The notes beneath the pieces were generated by a model, which was not told where the DNA came from, made no database searches, and saw only the letters and a list, made by a program, of their open reading frames with translations. A DNA stretch of 64,000 nucleotides from Craterostigma plantagineum. Lineage: Eukaryota > Streptophyta > Magnoliopsida > Lamiales > Linderniaceae. Of the stretch, positions 1 to 10,212 are shown piece by piece. The stretch lies in assembly GCA_027422505.1 (NCBI GenBank), contig JAPQWV010000688.1:186001-250000 (forward strand), read 5' to 3'. Each line of letters opens with the position of its first letter. The first letter of the stretch is position 1. Made by a program: the position numbers and the translations under genes.

Positions 1-1206
<1,206 letters not shown>

Positions 1207-2941
1207 TGTATGTAAATATGAAGCTGAAACTTTTCAGACAAAGATCCAATATACAGAGGCTTATGTTCGGGTGCTAAAAATGGCGATAAAATTCAGCTAT
1301 CGACTATCGGGCATTCGTCGCGTTGAACTCTCTCAGATGATAACTGTATCAACGAAAGGAAATTTACGAATGTAATATATTCTGTAAAAAATAACTTGAA
1401 AACAAAAATACCGACAGAGTTTAGACTGAACAATTCATTCAGAAATGTAGAGCTTCGATGCGCTAGAGAGACAAAAAACAATTACTTATGGCGCTAAAAA
1501 AAATACGCAGACCGCAAAGTATAGCAATCGAGATCGTCACTAACAAAGCAAGAAGAGAGCAGCAATGAATACTCAGAGCTCTTCATTGCAAAGCTGAAGA
1601 TAACCTAAGCAAAATAAGAAGGAAGGAAAAGAATACCAAAACAGAAGCAGGGATGATGCAACTAAAGAATGCAGACTGACTCCTTAAGATGCCTTTTACC
1701 ACAGAAATAAAAAAGATGCTTTACCAAGACTACAGATCAAACCCACCCCACCATGGTATAAACCTGAAAAGAGCAAACCTACAAAAACAACATTCTCAAA
1801 GAGGAATCAAGGACCACAAGAGAATAGAGAGCTCGGAAGAAGAAAAAAAAAAGAACTGAATCGAGTCAGCTATAAAAAAAAGGAAAATGCAACAGCTTTA
1901 TTTATCACGTCAGGCAACTAACAGCACGAATCAACTGTAAGTAGCTCATAAAAAACATATCTTGATCACAAACCCCATGATTAAAATTGGAATCCCACCA
2001 CAGATCCAAATTAAGAGAATCTCAAAAGCGACAAAAATAGAAAACCCATAAGTGAGCGGTTTACCATTTCTGCAACGATCAGATAATTTTGCAGGTATCA
2101 GCTTTAGCAGTTAGGGTGTGGAAAGAATGAAGCCGCCTCCTCTATGAAGGGCCGTCTTCAGTGGTAGTAGTTGTACTGTATATCACCAACTAGTCGAGAG
2201 CGAGAGAGAGAGAGACGAAAAAATATTGTTCTTTCATCTCAATAAACAATTAATTGAGAAACGCTGATGCAAAGCAGTGGAGACCAATTATTAAATTGTT
2301 AAAAATAGTTGCTGAATATCGACTCAGCGATCATTTCAACAATGCAAGTTGCATAATTAATCCATCTTTGATCACTAGTAAAATAGTGTGATTACAGAGC
2401 CTGTTGATTGAGATACATATGGCAATAACTAATTAGTAATTATCCATTCAATTTCTTATATGATCTGATATTTCCTTAATTACGGGAGTTGCTGCTTTCA
2501 TAATATGCATTTAATGACTCCAAATTACCAAGGAATTAAGTATTTTTCCTAAAGCATGTAGCTTTGAATGGCAACCAAACTAGAAATTTAATTACAGCTT
2601 TATTATTGAAAGCCTAGCCAACGTAATAAGTCGCTTGAACCACCGACGAAAACGAACGTCGTTTGGCCCAATGCATTAAACGTCTCGTAATATCATCATC
2701 CCTAATAATACTATGCCGATATCCAAGTTATCAGTTTGGTACGTACGATTATTTTATACATAATATACATTTCAAACACTTAACTAATGAAAAAGACGTT
2801 TATTATTCAACTACTTGACCATACGGTGGTCATAATAATTCGACTATAATTAATTACACAAAAGGACCCATCATCGCCATGGTCTCGGATAACGACTATG
2901 AGAAGAGTTGGTCTAAATCCAATTGAGTAGCAGACAAAGAT

Positions 2942-2989
<48 letters not shown>

Positions 2990-3105
2990 AAACAGTTCCA
3001 AGTTCTTTCTACTGATCTCTAACATAAAAGTACTTCTCTGTGCACTAATACTACATTTCTCCCTAATCTGATTCCTTCCAACCAATGACATTGGTTCTCT
3101 TTTCC
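1207..3105. other. Intergenic region upstream of the kinase gene
   Basis: No supportable coding sequence. The stretch 1207-2160 is probably kinase 5' UTR and promoter. A GA-rich run lies near 2200-2215. An (AT)n microsatellite of about 35 bp occupies roughly 2949-2985. The part next to 3105 is the 3' flank of the GH17 gene. Confidence 0.5.
2949..2985. repeat. (AT)n microsatellite
   Basis: Uninterrupted AT dinucleotide run of about 18 units, just downstream of the GH17 gene. Confidence 0.95.
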
Positions 3106-5605
3106 TCAGCGTAATAAGGCCCGAAAACCCCAGAAAAAACCGAGCAAGGCCATCCCTTCGAACCTCAAACTCAACCCCAACGACGTAGACACGTCGGTCC
3201 CAACGAGGAACCTGCAATCGCCAACCGAAGGGTCCAAGAACGTGACCATACCGAGCCCATCGAACTCACAGCTCTTAGGATTCTGTTTCTGAGCTTGGTA
3301 ATAACCGTTGAACGCATAAGACACGTTACCCTTCTCGCCTATGCCACCGCACGAGCCACCGTAGCTCAGCGCGGTGCAGTCAGCGTAGCCACATGCTAGC
3401 CTGACGTGGTCACCCACAGCAGATAAATCCCTGGTCGGGTTAGCCACGCACCACCTCGAGGGCAGATAGCCGACCGCCCGAGCATTCCTCAAGTACTGCC
3501 CATTCCCTATGTTCAATGGATACTTTGCCTGCCCGTCGAAGGAGAACAGTCCCCAATGCCTCTCGAAATTCCCGGGCAGGACGCTCTTTGCCCCTTCGTC
3601 CAACAGCCCAAAGAGGTAAACGTCTAACGGAGGAGTATTAGGCCTTAAAGGCGTCCCCTTGTTGCTCAGAACGTGGCTCACGAGCCCTTGGTTGAAGACC
3701 TTAGCCGCGGTTCGATTTGCGCTGATGTCACCATCCGTGGGCCACCCTATCTCTCCTATAACGATGGGCATCTGAGGATACCCTAATTTGCTCAGGGCAG
3801 AGACTAACGTGTCGTAGTTGCCATCGAAGGCGTTGTAATAAACGTTGGGCCCGTCGACGACTGAATGGGCTGTGCCCTCGAAGAAGGCGTAGTCTTGGGG
3901 AAGTCTGAGTTACCGTAGAGGCTAAGGAAAGGGTATATGTTGACTACGAAGGGTGCGTTGTTTGAGCTTAGGAAGGAGACGAGCTGAGCCATGATTTGGG
4001 TGAGCTCGGGCCTGAAGGCTCCTTGTGAGGGCAGAGAAGAGCCGTATGCATCTGCGTTGCAGGGGACTACGAGCTTTATCCTTTCGGCGAGGTTCGATCT
4101 GATTAAGGACTGCTGAAGGTTTGTAAGAGCTGGGATGATGTAGTTTTCGAACTGGCCCGAATAGCTTGTAAGGAAGGGCTCGTTACCAACTGCTATGTAC
4201 CTGCGATCGCTCACCGTAAGCAATTTATTCATAAGGCGTTGTTAAGACATGAAAAAGGCAACACCTTTCCTTTTAGTTTTTCCTCAAAGATTCCAAGAAC
4301 AGCTTCATCCACACTCATATATGAATCCCTCCTCAGTTTATTACAATAACAGCCCAGCCCTCGTATCATATCAATATCGAGCTAAAGAAGAAATTGGTAT
4401 GTTAATCTGATGATAGAAGGCACCGTTAAGACACTAAAAAGGTAAGACCTCTACTTTAGTGTCTCCTTAAAGATTTCAAGAACAGCTTCATCCCCATTCA
4501 TATATGAATCCCTCCCTCCTAAGTTTATTACAATATGTTGGAATTGCACGTGTGAGGGCACAATTAGTGTCCCACACCGATTAAACCAAAAGGAATTAAA
4601 TGGGTTTATAAGATGATGGGTCACTCCTCTTAAAAACCAATTGGTTTTAAGAAGGAACCCCATCAAACTTATACCGGGCACCGATCCTCCGTGTGACGCA
4701 TGTGCGTGAGCCTCTTTAACGGTTAATAATTACCGGAGGCCCGGCCCCGAATTTCTACATGGTATCAGAGCGGGCAGAGATCCGCTCAGTTAAAAGAAAT
4801 ATATATGACGGGTTCGAAAAGAATGACGTTCCCGTCCAATTAAAAAAAAGGCATGGGCAGACACGCCCGATTAAAAGAAATGGGCTCACACGTGAGGGGG
4901 GAGTGTTGGAATTGCACGTGTGAGGGCACAATTAGTGTCCCACACCGATTAAACCAAAAGGAATTAAATGGGTTTATAAGATGATGGGTCACTCCTCTTA
5001 AAAACCAATTGGTTTTAAGAAGGAACCCCATCAAACTTATACCGGGCACCGATCCTCCGTGTGACGCATGTGCGTGAGCCTCTTTAACGGTTAATAATTA
5101 CCGGAGGCCCGGCCCCGAATTTCTACACAATAACAGCCATCATAGCAGAACAATATAGACGAAATCGAGCGAAAGAAGAACACGTTCGAGCTAGTATTCT
5201 CCGAGTATCACAAGAATTTGGTTAGGAAAAAAGAGAATACCTAATGTCGGCGCCGCCTTTGCCCATATATCTCGTCACGTTCTGAGAAACCCACAGATCG
5301 GAGTACGAGGTTGAGGTGCTGAGCTGCGCCAAAAGCTCGTTAGGTATTCCGACCATTACTTCGATCCCACTGCCCATGAGTGCCCTCATCGCATCTGGGT
5401 CGGCATTGAACAGCTTCACTTTGCTGATCATGTTATCCTTCAAGAGATTCACCACCGTCTCCGGCGCAATACGGTGGAGCGCCACCGTGCCCCAGTTCAC
5501 TCCTATGGCCGATTCAACCACCAAACACACCGACGCAAGCAATAATGTCGTTATGAAGAGGAAGATCCTCGAACAGCTGGGATCGGCTGTCTTTCTTCTC
5601 CACAT
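3106..5605 (-). CDS. Glucan endo-1,3-beta-glucosidase (GH17 + X8/CBM43, GPI-anchored), with one frameshift
   Basis: Exon 1 is 5605..5241 and exon 2 is 4200..3106; the ATTAG|GTATTC donor and CGCAG|GTACAT acceptor restore IRYIAVGNEPFL. A hydrophobic signal peptide precedes AIGVNWGTVALHRIAP, the GH17 start. The acid/base Glu is in VGNEPF and the nucleophile Glu in GEIGWPTDG. The X8 domain starts at WCVANP and keeps the Cys pattern (LACGYADC, GGSCGG, KSCEF, GDCRF). A hydrophobic C-terminus suggests GPI anchoring. The family hydrolyses callose in the wall, often at plasmodesmata. Within exon 2 the frame breaks at a C-run (3897-3900 on +): SDFP should continue QDYAFFEG but one base is missing, after which the second frame runs intact to the stop. 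Repaired length would be about 486 residues, normal for the family. The gene is either mutated or affected by a homopolymer error. An upstream in-frame ATG lies at 5635. Confidence 0.85.
4232..5205. repeat. Tandem duplication within the GH17 intron, interrupted by a TRIM
   Basis: About 190 bp at 4235-4425 is repeated with divergence at 4427-4535 plus 5133-5200. Shared blocks include TTCAAGAACAGCTTCATCC, TCATATATGAATCCCTCC, TTTATTACAATAACAGCC and ATCGAGC(T/G)AAAGAAGAA. The TRIM splits the second copy at CAATA, so the first copy preserves the pre-insertion site. Confidence 0.85.
4536..5127 (+). mobile_element. Complete TRIM (terminal-repeat retrotransposon in miniature)
   Basis: LTR1 is 4536-4759 and LTR2 is 4904-5127, each 224 bp, starting TGTTGGAATTG and ending TTTCTACA; by eye they are identical. 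Immediately after LTR1 is TGGTATCAGAGC (4760-4771), the primer-binding site complementary to initiator tRNA-Met. Immediately before LTR2 is a purine tract, GTGAGGGGGGAG (4892-4903). The internal domain is only 144 bp and non-coding. The flanks carry a perfect 5-bp target duplication CAATA (4531-4535 and 5128-5132). The element must be mobilised in trans. Identical LTRs imply a recent insertion. It lacks the 5S-rRNA-like LTR of the Cassandra TRIMs. It lies antisense within the intron of the GH17 gene. Confidence 0.95.
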
Positions 5606-5830
5606 GGTCACAAAGGTTGTCTTAACGTGAAACACGGCCGACGAGCCACCGTAATAGGTACAGTAATTCCACTGTAATCGAAGCTGCTCGAGTGTTTGAA
5701 GTGCACTAATTACTATACAGTTTATGATTAAAAAAGAAAACTGAAATTAATCAACCCATTGCTAATTGTAAAATACGAAAATACCCCTAAAACTGCCAAC
5801 TGCAGGGTTTAAAGAGCTCAAAGTCAAAAG

Positions 5831-5996
5831 TAGGGGTGTTCATTCGGTTATAACGAACCGAACCGAAGAATTTTATAAACCGAAAACCGAACCGAAATAT
5901 TTCTGTTCGGTTTCGATTTTACCGAATTTTTTTCGGTTCGGTATTCGGTACGAACCGGTTCGGTTCGGTCGGTTAACCGACATTTGAACACCCCTA
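5831..5996. mobile_element. hAT-type MITE rich in CGGTTCGG palindromes
   Basis: A 166-bp element with perfect 12-bp terminal inverted repeats, TAGGGGTGTTCA (5831-5842) and TGAACACCCCTA (5985-5996). It is flanked by an 8-bp direct repeat GTCAAAAG (5823-5830 and 5997-6004), the target-duplication size of hAT transposons. The interior is nearly self-complementary (repeated CGAACCG/CGGTTCG) and should fold as one long hairpin. Non-coding and non-autonomous. Confidence 0.92.
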
Positions 5997-6057
5997 GTCA
6001 AAAGCTAAACTTTTGTGGTAAATTACATCATGACAAGGTGAGGTTGATTTATTTTCT

Positions 6058-6301
6058 ACTCCCTCCATCCCACAACTTATCACATAAGTTGCTGGACACG
6101 GCAAATTAATGTGGCATTATTATAATCATATAATACAATGAAAAGTTAAAAAAATGTATATTTTAACAAGTCTTTTAAGAATATTTAATATTATTATGTT
6201 GATTATTTGTGATAATTTTTTGCTAAATAAGGAAAGGTGATAAAATTATTGGGACGCCTAAAATGGAAAAGTGTGATAAAATTAGCGGGACGGAGGGAGT
6301 A
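6058..6301. mobile_element. Stowaway-like (Tc1/mariner) MITE
   Basis: Inverted ends CTCCCTCCATCCCAC and GCGGGACGGAGGGAG flanked by TA on both sides, about 243 bp long, AT-rich and non-coding. The CTCCCTCCGTCCC terminus and TA target duplication are typical of plant Stowaway elements. Boundaries are good to one or two bases. It lies about 170 bp after the hAT MITE in the promoter-side region of the PMEI gene. Confidence 0.85.
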
Positions 6302-6603
6302 TCATGTATTAATGTTTAGGATAAATCATATTATCGGTTTATTAACTTTGACATTACATTAGCAACATCTAACAATCTATCCTCAAACATTTTTATAGTC
6401 AACCACTAATATTTCAAATAAAACCAAAACGAGGAAAAATAATAAAACTTTGAATGCGGAAAAACGGTCGTCCTATTACACGAATCCGATCATGCAAATC
6501 TCATTACATCACACCCCCAAAGAAAAAAAGAAGAAAAAAGAATTTAAATATATAAGAAAACCCCATAGCATCCATCACTTACATCGATAATAACAAAAAA
6601 GAA

Positions 6604-7173
6604 ATGGGAAAGCACTCTCAATATTCAACTCTTCTCATTTCAACCACCATCTTCTTCTTCACAGCCACCTCCTTCGCAGCCCATCAAGAGAAACCTTTAG
6701 ATTTAGCCATAGACATTTGCAAGAACACCACAGATTTCATCTTCTGCAAACAAACCCTGTACTCAGATCCACACGTTCCTACCGAAGACCTGGGAATGAT
6801 CACCTCTGTAATATTTCGCCTTGCCTTGAGCAATGCAACCCACACAAGGGATCACATAAAATCTGCCCTAAATCATACTAATGATAATAAGCCAGTCAGA
6901 GGTGCGCTGCTCAAGTGCCTCGATTCTTACACCAAGTCCTCGGAAGTCTTGACTTCGATGCTCGAGGATTTCGATTCTGACACGTTCGATAAGTTCGATG
7001 TTAGGTCGAAGGAGGTCGAAGGTTACGTTAGGGAATGCGTTAAAGAGATTGCTGGGATTCGAAGATCTGATGAGGTTGAAGAGATGGGTACGAGGAATAA
7101 GGATATGTTGAGGCTTGCCGACATTTGCTATGTTGTTTCCAAGCTGTACAAGTATGGTGTGGATGATGATTAG
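6604..7173 (+). CDS. Invertase/pectin methylesterase inhibitor (PMEI-domain) protein
   Basis: Single exon, 189 residues. An N-terminal signal peptide (STLLISTTIFFFTATSFAAH) indicates secretion to the cell wall or vacuole. The mature part has the PMEI arrangement: the first Cys pair (DICKNT, IFCKQTL) forms the alpha-hairpin disulfide, and the later pair is LLKCLDSY and VRECVKE, with another Cys in ADICYVV. The length is typical. Family members bind pectin methylesterase or acid invertase 1:1 and block them; sequence alone cannot say which enzyme is the target. A TATA-like ATTTAAATATATAAG lies about 60 bp before the ATG. Two MITEs sit just upstream. Confidence 0.88.
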   Translation: MGKHSQYSTLLISTTIFFFTATSFAAHQEKPLDLAIDICKNTTDFIFCKQTLYSDPHVPTEDLGMITSVIFRLALSNATHTRDHIKSALNHTNDNKPVRGALLKCLDSYTKSSEVLTSMLEDFDSDTFDKFDVRSKEVEGYVRECVKEIAGIRRSDEVEEMGTRNKDMLRLADICYVVSKLYKYGVDDD

Positions 7174-8216
7174 TTAGGAATATTGTTTTAGAATTATTAG
7201 TTTTCATGTTTTCGCCTGATGCATGATACGTTGAGAAGGTTATTTGAGAAAGTTAAGAAACGAGATGAACATGGTGTGTTTAAGCGATCATTAGAATGAT
7301 GACATGATCTCTTATTACCTAAGGAAAACCATAAGGATTAGGGATGATATTTTACTTGGTAAGAAATACGACGACTAATTTGGATTTTATAGCAAGGAAG
7401 AGAGGGACTAAAATATGATTTCACGTCTTAATTGTCATCGAGGAAATCTTATATTAGCCACTATGATCGAGAGAAGGTCAAGAAATTACGATTATGTTTC
7501 TTCTCGTGGGCCTTATTGTATGGTAAGATATCATAATTGTTATTTAATGCATGATAATGAAATGCTATATTTCGATGTGTGGATGCAAAACGAAGCACCA
7601 CGCAAACACATCCATATTTTTTATGCTTTTGTGTTCTTTAATCTATTTTAGTTTATACATTGTTTACGCCAAAATCAAGTTCAACCATTTGAAATTTAAA
7701 TATAATTTAACGTACGTAACGTAACATCTTTTTGCACCTCCCTGTCTTTGTCTTGATAGGCTTCTGCCAAATTGTACTAAGAAGCCGTACGTCTTAGAAC
7801 AAGTTAAGTATAAATTATTATATTAAACATAACAAACATTATCGAATTAGATTCACAAACGTAAACCATATTTTCAGAGATACATTGCTATTTATAATTG
7901 GTTTATTAGCGTTAATTAAAAATGTATAAAGGAAATGAAATTGGCCCCAATAATGGGACCGTCTTCCTTGTCTATACGCAATGCTGAGCTGAGACGTAGC
8001 ATTCCGCACAAAAAAAGCGAATCCTTACAGAGAAATAGATGGATGGTAAGCCCATCTATCAATCTCCCCCTTTTTTCTGTAAGCTTTTTGTTCTCTCAAG
8101 TCATCGCTTGACCAGGTGTGTGTAATCGTTCATTAGATGCGCTAATTCAGTGCAAAATCTTGCTGGGTTCGGAGAGTTATTCAGCTGAAAAGTGGTGGTT
8201 AAGGTGGCGGGCGGAG
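7174..8216. other. Intergenic, no gene recognised
   Basis: 3' flank of the PMEI gene followed by AT-rich sequence and the probable promoter/5' UTR of the RING gene (pyrimidine-rich from about 8055). A 78-codon open frame at 7415-7651 has no recognisable features and is not called. Confidence 0.5.
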
Positions 8217-9874
8217 ATGGGCGGCGCGTTGGAAAAAGCGGCGAAGAAAATATTCTCGCCGACCTGCGACGGAAGACATCAACAGCACAACCAAACCCAC
8301 CATGTCCTCGACACTGTAAGAACTTGCTCTCTCTCACCCTAGCAATTACAGAAAGAAAGATACAGCTTATGATACTCTTGAAATGTAGCTACTCGAATGT
8401 GTAGATTGCCTGTGTTAGCAGCTCAATTTTGTTTTGAGCGGCGATCCTTCAATTTGATCACGATTTTGTTGAGGAATCCATGCTTTTAGTACTCAATTTC
8501 GTGCCATTTATATATTTGGCATTTTCTTCTGTTTGCAGTCGAGTAAACCTAGTAGTTCTCTTTAGCTCCTTGTCTTCCTCGTTTTTGAACCTCTTTCTTT
8601 AATGTCAGGCTTCACCTGCTTCTTCCCCACCGACGAACGCATCATCATGTAAGAAGATCACATCAGAAACTCAATCTCATCAAGCCAGTTCGACCACCAG
8701 CCCTTCTTCTGCTAACAAGGTCTGCTTTGCTCACTTACTACATTCCCTGCTTTTTAATCCTCTGTTTGGTAAGAAATAGAACCAAGATTCTAACATTTTT
8801 TCCTCTGCTTTCATATGCCTAACTACTCATCAGAATCTATGCGCGATATGCCTCGATCCCTTAAGCTACAGACCTGAGCAAGCCAACATATTCACGGCCC
8901 AATGCTCCCACGCCTTCCACTTTGAGTGCATCTCCTCCAACGTCAACCACGGAAGCCTAACTTGCCCCATCTGCAGAGCCCATTGGACCCAACTCCCCCG
9001 CCGCAGAAACCCTAAACTACGCCTACCCGACCCGTCGACCCGCCTCAGTTTCTCTCTCCTGCCCGTTTCAGGCGCAGGGACGGCGTACTACCTGAACGTG
9101 AAGCTGTGCGGGCGGCCCCCCATCGACCTTGTCCTGACCGCCTGCCCGAGGGGGCCCCGCCAGCTCAGGCGGACGAAGCAGATGATGGCCGTGGTGGTGT
9201 TTTCCCTCAGGCCCGTCGACCGCCTGGCCGTGGTGGCGCAGTCCTCCTCCTCGGCCGCCTTACGGCGCATGTCGGCGCACGGCAAGAGGATGGCCCTTGC
9301 GGCCGTCGACGGGCTGACCTGCACCCCCGGACAGGCGGGGCGCACGGAGGCGTTGGAGAGGGGAGTCAGAATCCTCGAGGAGCGGGCCCACAAGAACACC
9401 CATTCGTGCGTCTTTCACCTGACCGACGGCCCGTCGGGACCAGCACCGTTCGACGGCGAGGCTCCCTTTGTCGTCCATAGGTTCGACGTGGGTCTGGGGT
9501 TTGGGGTGTCGGGCGGGTTCGTGGTTCATGGGTTCGAGGATTTCTTGGCGGCGGCGCTGGGCGGGGGCGTGAGGAGCGTGAGGCTGAGGATTGGTGAGGA
9601 AGGCGGGTTTCTTGGGATCGGAGAGATGAGGAGAGGGGAGGAGAGGAATTTTCCGGTGGATGAGCTGGCGGCGGTGAGAGTTGAGTACGGTTACGTGGAG
9701 TGTGGCGACGGTGAGGAAGGACGTGAGGTAATGGGCGAGGCTTTTGTGAGTGTTGGAGAGGATGATGACGTGGAAGAAGGTGGTTGGGAGATGAGCAGTG
9801 GTTATTGGGATAATCGTGATGCGTTAATGGCTAGAAGATGGGCTAAGCATTTAATTTGCATGTATAATAAATGA
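8217..9874 (+). CDS. RING-H2 protein with degenerate VWA domain, WAV3/EDA40-like E3 ubiquitin ligase
   Basis: Three exons, 8217-8315, 8609-8719 and 8834-9874, all phase 0, encode about 416 residues. A Ser-rich linker precedes the RING: Cys73, Cys76, Cys94, His96, His99, Cys102, Cys114, Cys117 (CAICLD...CSHAFHFEC...CPIC), a C3H2C3 finger expected to recruit E2 enzymes. The rest aligns by eye with the WAV3 family: YLNVKLCGRPPIDLVL, LRPVDRLAVVAQSS, LRRMSAHGKRMALAAVDGL, ALERGVRILEERAHKN, RNFPVDELAAVRVEYGY. The VWA metal-binding DxSxS loop that normally follows PIDLV is absent; TACPRGPRQLRRTK stands there instead, and no other frame supplies it. WAV3-type ligases act in root gravitropism and auxin responses; that function here is inference. 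The protein is shorter than the roughly 700-residue family norm. Exon 3 is strikingly GC-rich against its surroundings. Confidence 0.8.
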
Positions 9875-10212
9875 ATAAATCAATAGATTTGTGCTTTACT
9901 GTACTTTTATTTGGTGATGTTTCCTTTTGTGTTCATACTTTTTCTAACATTTATGGAAGAATGTAATGATATCGTATCGTGGCATTGCACTAAAAAATCT
10001 TGAAATTACTTACCTGCTGCCATTGGAATTCGTTGGTTTAGAAGCTACAATTTTATCCAGAATCGTCGACACTGGCGGCAATTTCGGTAAACAAACCAAC
10101 CGTTGACAAAAAAAGGGAATAAATCACTATAATTCAATCGAATTGTCGGTAAATTTGTTTGCCTTCATTTAGGGATCGTAAAACCATTTTTGTCAATTGG
10201 TTCCCTCACTTG

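Noticed and set aside
4451..5049. Two open frames on minus with identical 60-odd residue protein starts (4451-4681 and 4840-5049)
   Set aside because: They are shadows of the two identical TRIM LTRs, not genes.
4536..5127. Cassandra-type TRIM
   Set aside because: No 5S rRNA-like pol III promoter in the LTR; only the general TRIM structure is supported.
7415..7651. 78-codon open frame
   Set aside because: No signal, domain or splice context; codon content looks random.
9088..9529. Several overlapping open frames on both strands
   Set aside because: Caused by the GC-rich RING/VWA exon; only the frame continuous with the RING is supported.
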